In this document: positions 15,469 to 24,693 of the stretch, one piece after another
Numbering within the stretch: position 1 is the stretch's first letter
How the letters are laid out: the number at the start of each line of letters is the position of its first letter
Assembly (NCBI GenBank): GCA_049115695.1
Contig: JAGDZR010000020.1
Location: forward strand, 124,001 to 188,000
Reading direction: 5' to 3'
Source of the DNA: JAGDZR01 sp049115695
GTDB taxonomy: Bacteria; Bacteroidota; Bacteroidia; Cytophagales; Cyclobacteriaceae
Length of the DNA stretch: 64,000 nt
Position numbers and translations under genes: made by a program
Notes under the pieces: generated by a model
The model's database searches: none
The model's input: only the letters and a program-made list of their open reading frames with translations
Told to the model about the DNA's origin: nothing

Positions 15469-18282
15469 CTATCTGCTTAGAAAACGATTTCGTTCTCCAT
15501 AGATTTCAAGGAAATAATCATCCATCAAATCATCAATAAAGTAAATGGATTCACCGGTAGACTTCATTTCTGGTCCCAGCTCCTTATTCACATTCGGAAA
15601 CTTGTGGAATGAGAAAACAGGTTCTTTGATCGCATAACCCTTCTTAACCGGTTTGAAATCAAAATCCGTAACCTTTTTCTCTCCTAGCATCACTTTCGTG
15701 GCATAGTTGACATACGGTTCCTGATAAGCCTTACAAATAAATGGTACGGTTCTGGATGCACGAGGGTTGGCTTCAATGATGTACACTCGATCGTCCTTGA
15801 CGGCAAATTGGATATTAATCAGACCCACAGTCTCTAACGCAACCGCAATCTTATGCGTGTATTTCTCAATCTGACGAATTACAAAATCCCCAAGGTTGTA
15901 TGGAGGAAGCACCGCATAGGAGTCTCCTGAGTGAATACCCGCGGGCTCAATATGCTGCATGATACCAATGATATGCACATTTTCACCATCACAAATCGCA
16001 TCTGCTTCGGCTTCAATGGCCCCTTCAAGGAAATGATCCAATAAGATCACGCCATCTGGTTTGTCCTTAAGTATATCAATAACATGATGCTCAAGTTCCT
16101 CCTCGTTGATCACAATTTTCATGCTTTGACCACCTAAAACATAAGATGGACGTACCAACAACGGAAATCCTATGTCCTTTGAAAGCTCCACAGCTTCTTC
16201 TGCATCCTCGATAGTTCCATACTCCGGATATGGAATGTCTAGCTCTTTCAGCAGGTCGGAAAAACGACCTCTATCCTCAGCCAAATCCAAGGCATCAAAA
16301 CTGGTCCCCAGAATTTTGATACCGTATCTACTCATTTTATCCGCGAGCTTTAATGCTGTCTGACCGCCTAACTGAACAATAACCCCCTCAGGCTTTTCTA
16401 ATTGGATGATATCGTAAATATGTTCCCAAAAAACCGGTTCAAAATAGAGCTTGTCTGCAATATCAAAATCCGTAGAAACGGTTTCAGGATTACAATTGAT
16501 CATGATGGTTTCATAACCGCACTCTTTGGCTGCCAATACGCCATGGACGCAACTGTAATCAAACTCAATGCCCTGACCAATCCTGTTTGGACCTGATCCA
16601 AGCACCAATATTTTCTTTTTATCAGAAACAGTTGATTCGTTTTCTTGATCAAATGTGGAGTAGTAATAGGGTGTTTTGGCTTCAAACTCAGCCGCGCAGG
16701 TATCCACGAGTTTATACACTCGCTTGATACCTTGATCATTTCGCTTTTTATAAACTTCACTTTCAAGACATTTGAGCAAATGTGCAATTTGTCTATCAGC
16801 GTACCCTTTTTCCTTTGCTTCACGCATGAGATGAACAGGCAGATCTTCAATGTTGTACTTCTCAATCTCTTTTTCCAGAAGTACTAGCTCTTCGATTTGA
16901 TTCAGGAACCAAGGATCAATCTTGGACAGTTTATTAATCTTCTTAAATGGAATGCCTAGTTTGAAGGCATCATAAATATGGAATAATCTATTCCAACTTG
17001 GATGTTCGAGGCTTTCAAGAATTTGGTCTTGATCTGTCAGCTCTCTTCCATCTGCACCTAGTCCATTTCTCTTGATCTCCAACGACTGACAAGCCTTTTG
17101 CAATGCCTCCTGAAAATTGCGACCAATGCCCATTGCCTCACCAACAGACTTCATCTGGAGCCCGAGTTTACGATCTGAACCTTTGAACTTATCAAAGTTC
17201 CATCTTGGCACTTTTACTATTACATAGTCAATTGCTGGCTCGAAAAACGCAGATGTCGTCTTTGTAATTTGATTCTTCAGCTCATCCAGATTATATCCGA
17301 TAGCTAACTTGGCCGCAATCTTTGCTATTGGATAACCAGTAGCTTTTGAAGCTAACGCTGATGACCTTGATACACGAGGATTTATTTCTATACCGATAAT
17401 TTCATCCGTCTCGGGATGCACTGAGAACTGAACATTACATCCACCAGCAAATTGACCAATGGCATTCATCATTCTGATGGCCAGGTCTCGCATTTCCTGA
17501 TAGACAGTATCCGATAATGTCATGGCTGGAGCTACGGTGATACTATCACCTGTATGCACGCCCATCGGATCAAAGTTCTCAATTGAACAAATGATGATGA
17601 TGTTGCCAATATTATCACGCAACAATTCTAACTCATACTCCTTCCACCCCAGGATACTTTGCTCGACCAATACCTCATGAATAGGAGATGCCTGAAGTCC
17701 CGCATTTAAAGCATAGTCAAACTCATCTGCAGTATTCACAAATCCACCACCATATCCCCCAAGCGTATAAGATGGACGAATTACCAATGGGAAGCCTATT
17801 TCTTGTGCGATTTCCTTGCCTTTTAAAAAGGAAGTAGCTGTCTCTCCTTTGCAAACGCCTACACCTATCTCTTGCATTTTGAGTCGGAACTTCTCTCGAT
17901 CTTCAGTAGTCTCGATCGCCCCGATATCTACACCTATCATTCTCACGTCGTACTTGCTCCAAATGCCAGCCTGTTCACATTCGATCGCAAGGTTGAGTGC
18001 TGTTTGTCCACCCATAGTAGGGAGAACTGCATCAATATCATGTTTCTCCAATATTTCACGGATCGATTGCTTGGTTAATGGCTTCAAATAGACATTATCT
18101 GCTGTCACCGGATCCGTCATAATGGTCGCGGGATTGGAATTGATCAAGGTAACTTCTATTCCTTCTTCACGAAGTGAGCGAGCAGCTTGTGATCCAGAAT
18201 AATCGAACTCACAAGCCTGACCTATGATGATCGGACCACTACCAATGATGAGAATGGATTTGATACTATTGTCTTTAGGCAT
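15469..18282 (-). CDS. carB: Carbamoyl-phosphate synthase large subunit (short form)
   Basis: Synthesises carbamoyl phosphate from bicarbonate, ATP and ammonia delivered by CarA, for pyrimidine and arginine synthesis. The 937 residues hold both duplicated halves: KSILIIGSGPIIIGQACEFDYSG at the start (cut here), GGQTALN, and the second half with LGSGPNRIGQGIEFDYS. The protein ends at ...LEIYGERNRF, right after the second ATP-grasp half. The C-terminal MGS-like domain (about 130 residues in the 1073-residue E. coli enzyme), which binds UMP and ornithine, is absent. No frameshifted remnant follows, so this is the natural length. CarA is not in the window. Confidence 0.97.
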   Translation of the reverse strand: MPKDNSIKSILIIGSGPIIIGQACEFDYSGSQAARSLREEGIEVTLINSNPATIMTDPVTADNVYLKPLTKQSIREILEKHDIDAVLPTMGGQTALNLAIECEQAGIWSKYDVRMIGVDIGAIETTEDREKFRLKMQEIGVGVCKGETATSFLKGKEIAQEIGFPLVIRPSYTLGGYGGGFVNTADEFDYALNAGLQASPIHEVLVEQSILGWKEYELELLRDNIGNIIIICSIENFDPMGVHTGDSITVAPAMTLSDTVYQEMRDLAIRMMNAIGQFAGGCNVQFSVHPETDEIIGIEINPRVSRSSALASKATGYPIAKIAAKLAIGYNLDELKNQITKTTSAFFEPAIDYVIVKVPRWNFDKFKGSDRKLGLQMKSVGEAMGIGRNFQEALQKACQSLEIKRNGLGADGRELTDQDQILESLEHPSWNRLFHIYDAFKLGIPFKKINKLSKIDPWFLNQIEELVLLEKEIEKYNIEDLPVHLMREAKEKGYADRQIAHLLKCLESEVYKKRNDQGIKRVYKLVDTCAAEFEAKTPYYYSTFDQENESTVSDKKKILVLGSGPNRIGQGIEFDYSCVHGVLAAKECGYETIMINCNPETVSTDFDIADKLYFEPVFWEHIYDIIQLEKPEGVIVQLGGQTALKLADKMSRYGIKILGTSFDALDLAEDRGRFSDLLKELDIPYPEYGTIEDAEEAVELSKDIGFPLLVRPSYVLGGQSMKIVINEEELEHHVIDILKDKPDGVILLDHFLEGAIEAEADAICDGENVHIIGIMQHIEPAGIHSGDSYAVLPPYNLGDFVIRQIEKYTHKIAVALETVGLINIQFAVKDDRVYIIEANPRASRTVPFICKAYQEPYVNYATKVMLGEKKVTDFDFKPVKKGYAIKEPVFSFHKFPNVNKELGPEMKSTGESIYFIDDLMDDYFLEIYGERNRFLSR

Positions 18283-18317
18283 AAGTGTATGGTGGTTTAT
18301 ATACGCACAAATTGGCG

Positions 18318-18325
18318 CAAATTTA
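18318..18325 (-). promoter_or_regulatory. Bacteroidota -7 box upstream of carB
   Basis: TAAATTTG on the minus strand is an exact TAnnTTTG, 35 bp before the carB start, giving a short leader. No clear -33 TTTG is seen at 19-21 bp. Confidence 0.55.
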
Positions 18326-18456
18326 ACCGCCGGATATCAGATTGATGACATAGGAGACAGAATAAATTTTAATTACTGCAACAATTTGTCATGTTGATGA
18401 AAAAATCAAGCAGTAACTGTTAATGAATGATCGAAAATTGAATGATTGAAATTGCG

Positions 18457-19560
18457 CTAATCTGACTCTCCTGCAACAATTATTGGTACTATTTCATCGA
18501 AAACGATATCAAGCACTTTTGAGGTGAGGTGGTTGGGTCCACCCTCTAAACTCAGCTGTCTCCAATTGGTGGTCGTAACAACCACCGTGTGATATGAAGG
18601 GATTACTACAATAAACTGCCCTCCATATCCCCAAGCAAGATATGCCTCCACCGGAGCATCAATAGACCACCACAATAATCCATAGGAGAAGGACGGAACA
18701 GCAGGATAGCTCCAACTCATCTGATAATTTGGTGTTACAAGTTGATTAATTCGATCAGCTCCTACAATTGATTGTTTACCACTTTGCCCGTTCTGAAGAT
18801 ATAGCTGACCAAGTCTTGCCAAGTCTCTGGCGCGAAGATCGATACCAGCTCCTCCGTTGGGGATGCCTGACAGCATTTCCCATTGAACCTTCTCAATCCC
18901 CAATGGATTAAATAATACTTCATCCGCAAAATCTTCCAAAGGTTCTTCAAGCACGACTTCAAGTGCTCGCCCCAGTAAATGAACTGCACCTGAGTTGTAG
19001 GTAAATTTTTCTCCCGGATTGGCCACAAAAGGCAAATCCAAAACATGTTGGATTTTGTCCTGAGCCAGGATCCAATCGTTGTATGATGTGCTCTCCCATT
19101 CATCCCATTGAATACCAGATGACATGGACAACAAGTGATAGAAGGTAATCTGACTTTGCAAGTCGCTCAATTCATACCCCGGCCCCAAATCAATGGTCTG
19201 ATCCAGGCTTTCAAGTCTGCCGTTTTCGTAAGCGATCATGATGAGCGTGGCGATGATGCTTTTGGTGATCGATCGTACATCAAACAGGTCTTCACTGGTC
19301 GCACCATGAAAATATCTTTCCAAAACGAGGTGGCTATTCCTCACAATTAAGACGCTTCTCAATCTCTCAATTAGCTCTGCCTCAGTTAAGATTTCATTCA
19401 GCTGTAATCCATCAACCCCTACTTCCTCTGGAGTCACCTCCTCCCATGTGTTTTTTATTTCGATAGGCTCATATCCTATGACAGCCTCATCATCGCGACT
19501 ACAGGAGAGTAAGCTAATAGCGACTATTAAAATGGAAAACTTTTGAAAGCGTATGACCAT
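18457..19560 (-). CDS. Serine hydrolase lipoprotein (beta-lactamase/class C-like)
   Basis: A 367-residue secreted lipoprotein: signal sequence with lipobox LLSC near residue 20. It has the penicillin-binding/esterase fold of beta-lactamase family PF00144. The nucleophile motif SITK (RSITKSIIATL, about residue 99) is clear, followed by YNSG (about 190) and a C-terminal WGYGGQF that stands for the KTG box. Proteins of this group act as esterases, D-peptidases or amide hydrolases; the substrate cannot be told. It stands alone, with a hairpin just upstream of its start. Confidence 0.9.
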   Translation of the reverse strand: MVIRFQKFSILIVAISLLSCSRDDEAVIGYEPIEIKNTWEEVTPEEVGVDGLQLNEILTEAELIERLRSVLIVRNSHLVLERYFHGATSEDLFDVRSITKSIIATLIMIAYENGRLESLDQTIDLGPGYELSDLQSQITFYHLLSMSSGIQWDEWESTSYNDWILAQDKIQHVLDLPFVANPGEKFTYNSGAVHLLGRALEVVLEEPLEDFADEVLFNPLGIEKVQWEMLSGIPNGGAGIDLRARDLARLGQLYLQNGQSGKQSIVGADRINQLVTPNYQMSWSYPAVPSFSYGLLWWSIDAPVEAYLAWGYGGQFIVVIPSYHTVVVTTTNWRQLSLEGGPNHLTSKVLDIVFDEIVPIIVAGESD

Positions 19561-19578
19561 AAACCATCCCTAAAATAA

Positions 19579-19604
19579 CAAACCCCAGATTGATCCGGGG
19601 TTTG
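19579..19604. terminator. Hairpin in serine hydrolase/permease intergenic region
   Basis: CAAACCCC (19579-19586) pairs perfectly with GGGGTTTG (19597-19604). It lies between the divergent serine hydrolase and amine operon starts. On the minus strand a T-rich stretch follows, so it may be a 5' leader hairpin or attenuator rather than a terminator. The remaining intergenic bases to 19829 show no gene. Confidence 0.4.
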
Positions 19605-19829
19605 TCTATCGAAAATATCAGTAAACTTAATTACCAATAGGTGGTCATGATTCTCGCGTGTTTTTAATCTATCATTCAAATCTAAAATATTGATCATAAG
19701 ACAGTTATCAAAAATGACATAGTGAGCATATCCCCTGACTCAATAAGGTATTTTAGTGTTAAGTGAGAAATGCCAAGATCATATTCGTTTATGGCAGAGC
19801 ATTTTACTGATTGTTTCTATCTTGGTAAT

Positions 19830-21143
19830 ATGGGATCAAACAATGAAGCACCGCATCTTGAACGCAAACTTGGACCTATCATGCTCTGGGGATTGGGTGT
19901 TGGTTATGTTATATCGGGGATGTATTTTGGATGGAATCTTGGTCTGGCTGAAGGCGGTACACTCGGACTCGCCATTGCAACAGGGTTTGTAATCATCATG
20001 TACCTCACTTTTACTTTTAGTTATACAGAAATGGCTTGCGCTATTCCTAAAGCCGGAGGAGCTTTCGATTACACGATCAAAGCACTGGGAAAAGATTGGG
20101 GATACTTTGCTGGCATGGCACAGAATATTGAATTCATTTTTGCACCTCCTGCTATTGCATTTGCCATAGGTGCATACCTTAATATTTTTATTCCTTCAGT
20201 ACCAATTCTCACCATTGCTATTTGCGCCTATCTGATATTCACTGCTTTGAACATTTACGGTGTTCAAGCAGCAGCCACTTTCGAATTAGTGATCACTATT
20301 CTGGCGGTCATTGGTCTACTGCTCTTTTTCATTGTAACAGCGCCAACCTTTTCATTTGACAATCTCCAATCCAATCCTCTACCCAATGGATGGAAAGGCG
20401 TGTTCGCGGCAATACCATTTGCTATTTGGTTTTTTCTGGCCATCGAAGGAGTTGCTAATGTTGCAGAAGAAACAATTAACCCACAAAGGAATATTTTGAT
20501 CGGGTTTGGCTCTGCAATACTGACATTGATTGTGCTATGCCTACTTACCTTTTCATTTTCTATAGGTGTAAATGGTTGGGAAACAGCCATTTTTGATGAA
20601 TCAGGTCAACCCTCAGATTCGCCCCTTCCTCTTGTGCTTGGACATTTGCTAGGAAACAATAGTGCTATTTTCAAAGTGATCAGCTTCATAGGTCTGGCCG
20701 GATTGATCGCCTCTTTTCACGGAATCATTCTCGCTGCTGGAAGATCTACTTATGAGTTCGGAAAAGTAAACTATGGTCCTGCTATCACAGGAAAGATTCA
20801 CTCAAAATTTAAAACCCCAATGAATGCGCTACTAGTGAATACTGTCATTGGCATAATCGCACTGTTCACGGGACGTACAGCTGAGATCATTACGATTGCC
20901 TGTTTTGGAGCTTTGAGCCTCTACATCATATCGATGATTTCATGCATGCAATTGAGAAAAAAATTTCCAGAAATGGAAAGACCCTTTAAAGTGCCGCTCT
21001 ACCCCGCTTCTCCATTAATTGCATTGATCATTGCCATCGTCGCGCTAATTGCCGTCACTATTTACAACCCGATTTTGGCATTGATTTACTTTGGCATTCT
21101 CATTACTGGGTATATTTGGTTTAAACTCATTGCAAAACCTTAG
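19830..21143 (+). CDS. Ethanolamine-type amino acid/amine permease (APC superfamily)
   Basis: A 437-residue inner-membrane transporter with about 12 hydrophobic segments. The start at 19830 (MGSNNEAPHLERKLG) gives the usual short cytoplasmic N-terminus; the longer open frame adds an unconvincing 20 residues. The opening LGVGYVISGMYFGWNLGLAEGGTLG is close to the ethanolamine permease group (TC 2.A.3.5) and FSYTEMACAIPKAGGAFDY follows. It is the first gene of a six-gene operon; the next start is 4 bp away. Together with the downstream gamma-glutamyl ligase it should import ethanolamine or a similar amino alcohol. Specificity is inferred from the family. Confidence 0.85.
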   Translation: MGSNNEAPHLERKLGPIMLWGLGVGYVISGMYFGWNLGLAEGGTLGLAIATGFVIIMYLTFTFSYTEMACAIPKAGGAFDYTIKALGKDWGYFAGMAQNIEFIFAPPAIAFAIGAYLNIFIPSVPILTIAICAYLIFTALNIYGVQAAATFELVITILAVIGLLLFFIVTAPTFSFDNLQSNPLPNGWKGVFAAIPFAIWFFLAIEGVANVAEETINPQRNILIGFGSAILTLIVLCLLTFSFSIGVNGWETAIFDESGQPSDSPLPLVLGHLLGNNSAIFKVISFIGLAGLIASFHGIILAAGRSTYEFGKVNYGPAITGKIHSKFKTPMNALLVNTVIGIIALFTGRTAEIITIACFGALSLYIISMISCMQLRKKFPEMERPFKVPLYPASPLIALIIAIVALIAVTIYNPILALIYFGILITGYIWFKLIAKP

Positions 21144-21147
21144 CAGC

Positions 21148-22524
21148 ATGTCAATAAAGGGAATGCTTACGATCGACGAACTCAAAGCGCTTGTTCAAAA
21201 TCAGGAAATTGAAACTGTGATTACGGCTTTTACGGATCACTATGGACGTCTGATGGGTAAGCGGTACGACGCTGAGTTTTTTCTGGAATCAGTAGCTGAT
21301 GCCGGCACTCACGCCTGTGATTACTTGCTCACCACAGACATGGAAATGGAGCCCGTTTCAGGATACGATTTTGCAAATTGGGAACTTGGCTATGGTGATT
21401 TTCATTTAGTTCCAGATTTAGCATCGATGAGAAGGGCTGATTGGTTGGAAAAAACAGCTTTGGTCATTTGTCAAATTGTAAATGAAAAGACGCATGATCT
21501 GACAGTAGAATCTCCTAGAAATATGCTGATCAATCAGGTAGCAGCATTAAAGGCCAATGGGTTTGAGTCATTTACTGCATCCGAGCTTGAGTATTACGTT
21601 TTTGAAAATAGTTATCAAGAAGCCAATAGCGTCAATTACCACAATCTCAAACCTGCGGGCTGGTACCTGGAGGATTACCACATTCTCCAGGGAAGCAGGA
21701 CTGAATCATTCACCTCAGCTGCACGAAGGCACTTAAAAAACTCAGGAGTACCGGTTGAAAACTCCAAAGGTGAGTGGGGACTTGGTCAACACGAGTTGAA
21801 TGTCAGGTATGCTGAAAGTGTAGAAATGGGGGATCGACATGTAGTTTATAAACAATGTCTTAAAGAATTGGCCGATCAAATGGGTCTTTCTGTGACTTTC
21901 ATGGCCAAATACCATGAGGAGCGCGCTGGATCGAGCTGTCATATTCACATTAGTCTCTGGAAAGATGGCAAAAATGCATTTATCGGAGATAAGGAATATG
22001 GTCCTGTCAAGGCTAGCGATACTTTTGGTCAATTCCTTGCCGGATGGATCAAATATGCACCAGAGGTCATGGTGTTTTATGCCCCGACCATCAATTCATA
22101 TAAAAGATATGTTGATGGTTCCTGGGCACCAACTCGATTGGCCTGGAGCCGGGATAATCGAACAGCCGGCTTTAGGGTGGTTGGAAGTGGTGAAGCATTG
22201 AGAATTGAGTGCAGAATTCCAGGAGCCGATTGCAATCCTTATCTGGCATTTGCGGCAGCCATCGCAAGTGGGCTCAAGGGAATAAAAGAAAAGATGAATC
22301 CTCCCGCATGCTTCGAAGGAGATGTTTATGGAGCTAGTCATTTGGAACATGTTCCCAAAACACTTAACCATGCATTGACCAATTTCAGACTCAGCCAATT
22401 TGCAAATGAGGCGTTTGGTGAAAAAGTTGTGAAGCATTATGCTCACTTTTATCAGACCGAAATCGATGCACACGAGGCTGCAGTCAGTGACTGGGAACGA
22501 AAAAGATATTTCGAAAGAATCTAA
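21148..22524 (+). CDS. Glutamine synthetase-like gamma-glutamyl-amine ligase
   Basis: A 458-residue glutamine-synthetase-fold ligase. The start at 21148 follows the permease stop by 4 bp; the longer frame runs back into the permease. The N-terminal beta-grasp domain (about 1-110) is followed by the catalytic barrel with ASELEYYVF, GLGQHELN, SSCHIHISLW, and the nucleotide/phosphate motif WAPTRLAWSRDNRTAGFR ending in ECRIPGADCNPYLA. Context (amine permease, SDR, aldehyde dehydrogenase, amidase-type hydrolase) fits PuuA/IpuC-like enzymes, which join glutamate to an amine, better than central ammonia assimilation. The amine is predicted to be ethanolamine or a relative. Confidence 0.88.
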   Translation: MSIKGMLTIDELKALVQNQEIETVITAFTDHYGRLMGKRYDAEFFLESVADAGTHACDYLLTTDMEMEPVSGYDFANWELGYGDFHLVPDLASMRRADWLEKTALVICQIVNEKTHDLTVESPRNMLINQVAALKANGFESFTASELEYYVFENSYQEANSVNYHNLKPAGWYLEDYHILQGSRTESFTSAARRHLKNSGVPVENSKGEWGLGQHELNVRYAESVEMGDRHVVYKQCLKELADQMGLSVTFMAKYHEERAGSSCHIHISLWKDGKNAFIGDKEYGPVKASDTFGQFLAGWIKYAPEVMVFYAPTINSYKRYVDGSWAPTRLAWSRDNRTAGFRVVGSGEALRIECRIPGADCNPYLAFAAAIASGLKGIKEKMNPPACFEGDVYGASHLEHVPKTLNHALTNFRLSQFANEAFGEKVVKHYAHFYQTEIDAHEAAVSDWERKRYFERI

Positions 22525-22534
22525 ATAAATCACC

Positions 22535-23308
22535 ATGAGATTACTAGACAAGGTGGCATTGATCACAGGAGGAAGCAGCGGTATTGGAAAAGCTTCCGCC
22601 ATTGAATTTGCACGTGAAGGTGCGAGTGTCGTCATCGCCGATATAGATGACAGTGAAGCGAAAGAGGTCGTCGAAGAAATTCAGAAATCAGGCAATGAAG
22701 CCTCTTTTATTTATGCAGATGTCTGCAATCCTGATGATTGCGAAAAGATGATTGAATTTGCAGAAAGCAAATACAGCCGATTGAATATACTGTTCAACAA
22801 TGCAGGAGTGATGCATGCTGATGACGGCAACAGTGAGACAACTGACGAGAGCATCTGGGACTTGACTATGAATATCAATGCAAAAGGCGTTTTCCTGGGA
22901 TGCAAATACGGCATTCCAGCCATTAAAAGAGCCGGTGGGGGGTCCATCATCAATACGGCTTCATTTGTCGCAAAGCTTGGGGCAGCAACCCCACAAATTG
23001 CCTATACAGCGAGTAAAGGAGCTGTATTGGCACTTACCAGGGAATTGGCCATCATCCATGCAAAGGAAGGTATTCGAGTCAATGCTCTATGTCCGGGTCC
23101 GCTTAAAACTGAGTTACTGATGAAGTTTCTGGATACTGAGGAAAAGAAACAAAGAAGACTTATACATGTCCCAATGGGCCGTTTCGGCGAAGCTGAGGAA
23201 ATGGCAAAATCTGCTTTATTTTTAGCTTCTGATGAATCTTCTTATATAACAGGAACTGATTTTTTAGTAGACGGAGGCATTACCTCTGCTTATGTCACGC
23301 CGGAATAA
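22535..23308 (+). CDS. Short-chain dehydrogenase/reductase
   Basis: A 257-residue classical SDR. It has the cofactor motif TGGSSGIGKA near residue 12, an aspartate at the end of strand 2 (VVIADIDD) that favours NAD over NADP, NNAG near residue 88, and catalytic S-Y-K in TASF...YTASKGA. In the operon it would oxidise the alcohol of the gamma-glutamylated amino alcohol to the aldehyde, before the aldehyde dehydrogenase. The stop abuts the aldehyde dehydrogenase start. Role inferred from context. Confidence 0.88.
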   Translation: MRLLDKVALITGGSSGIGKASAIEFAREGASVVIADIDDSEAKEVVEEIQKSGNEASFIYADVCNPDDCEKMIEFAESKYSRLNILFNNAGVMHADDGNSETTDESIWDLTMNINAKGVFLGCKYGIPAIKRAGGGSIINTASFVAKLGAATPQIAYTASKGAVLALTRELAIIHAKEGIRVNALCPGPLKTELLMKFLDTEEKKQRRLIHVPMGRFGEAEEMAKSALFLASDESSYITGTDFLVDGGITSAYVTPE

Positions 23309-24688
23309 ATGGGATTTGATATTATTACACCTGTCGATGGTAGTACATATGCTCATCGGGAACATGCCAGTAATAAGGATATTGATGGGGTGCTAGCCAA
23401 GGCCAAAATGGCTCAGGAAAACTGGCGATCAACTTCCATTGAAGAACGAGCAAGGATATGCACAAAAGCTGTCGATTGGTTTAAAAAGAATCAACTTGAA
23501 TTAAGTCTTGAGTTGACCTGGCTGATGGGAAGGCCCGCCCAACATACGCCATTTGAAATACAAAATGGATTTGTTGAACGCGCCGAATATATGATTGATA
23601 TCGCTGAGATGTCTTTGAGTCGCTCAGACCTGATGAATGAATTTGATTTCAGGAAGTATGTCAAGCGAGAACCCCTCGGATCGGTGTTGGTCTTGGCACC
23701 ATGGAATTACCCCTATCTAACCTCTGTGAATGTGATCATACCGGCTTTAATGGCGGGCAACACAGTGATACTCAAACATGCGGAACAAACTGCGCTCTGT
23801 GCAGAAAGATATGCAGAAGCATTTAAGGCAGCAGGTTTACCAGATGGTGTGTTTCAATTTGTTCATGCCTCGCACAATCAAATTGCAAATATCATTGCCG
23901 ATAGTCGCATTGATTATGTGGCCTTCACCGGAAGTGTCGAAGGAGGTAAAGCTATCCAGCAAGCAGTTGGTGATAGGTTCATCTCAACTGGTCTCGAGCT
24001 TGGAGGAAAAGATCCGGCCTATGTTTGTGGTGATGCTAATTTGAATCAAACCATTGAAAATCTGGTGGATGGCTCATACTTCAATGCTGGCCAATCTTGT
24101 TGTGGAATCGAGCGCATCTACGTGCAAAAGGAAGTTTATGATGAGTTTGTGGATGGCTTTGTCGAACTGACCAAACAGTATCTCGTAGGCAATCCAACAG
24201 AACCGAATGTAACGCTTGGACCATTAGTTCGAAAGCGTAATGCGCAAAATGTTCAAAACCAAATAGCCGCAGCTGTAAAAGCTGGTGCTAAGGATGTCAT
24301 CGACCCTACTCACTTCGGAATCTTTGAACATCCTTATCTAGCCCCACAAATCCTTATTGATGTCGATCACTCCATGTCAGTGATGCAGGAAGAAACGTTC
24401 GGACCTGTCGTTGGCATTATGCAGGTTGATAATGAGAACGAAGCAATCAACCTGATGAATGATAGTCAGTATGGGCTTACCGCTTCCATCTGGACAAGTG
24501 ATCAGGAGCGGGCCATATCTGTTGGTAATCGTGTCAACACGGGAACCTGGTTTATGAATCGATGTGACTATCTGGACCCTTCTCTGGCCTGGACTGGTAT
24601 TAAAAACTCAGGGAATGGGTGCACGCTCTCATCATTGGGGTACGACAGTCTCACCCGACCTAAAAGTTTTCATTTGAAAAATATCTAG
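23309..24688 (+). CDS. Aldehyde dehydrogenase
   Basis: A 459-residue NAD(P)-dependent aldehyde dehydrogenase. Visible motifs are LAPWNYPYL (cofactor entry), FTGSVEGGKAI, the general-base glutamate in LELGGKDP and the nucleophile in AGQSCCGIERIY. Length is on the short side but complete, with normal ends. It starts immediately after the SDR gene and is predicted to oxidise gamma-glutamyl-aminoaldehyde to the acid, in the way PuuC does for the putrescine route. Substrate is inferred from operon context. Confidence 0.92.
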   Translation: MGFDIITPVDGSTYAHREHASNKDIDGVLAKAKMAQENWRSTSIEERARICTKAVDWFKKNQLELSLELTWLMGRPAQHTPFEIQNGFVERAEYMIDIAEMSLSRSDLMNEFDFRKYVKREPLGSVLVLAPWNYPYLTSVNVIIPALMAGNTVILKHAEQTALCAERYAEAFKAAGLPDGVFQFVHASHNQIANIIADSRIDYVAFTGSVEGGKAIQQAVGDRFISTGLELGGKDPAYVCGDANLNQTIENLVDGSYFNAGQSCCGIERIYVQKEVYDEFVDGFVELTKQYLVGNPTEPNVTLGPLVRKRNAQNVQNQIAAAVKAGAKDVIDPTHFGIFEHPYLAPQILIDVDHSMSVMQEETFGPVVGIMQVDNENEAINLMNDSQYGLTASIWTSDQERAISVGNRVNTGTWFMNRCDYLDPSLAWTGIKNSGNGCTLSSLGYDSLTRPKSFHLKNI

Positions 24689-24693
24689 TTGAT

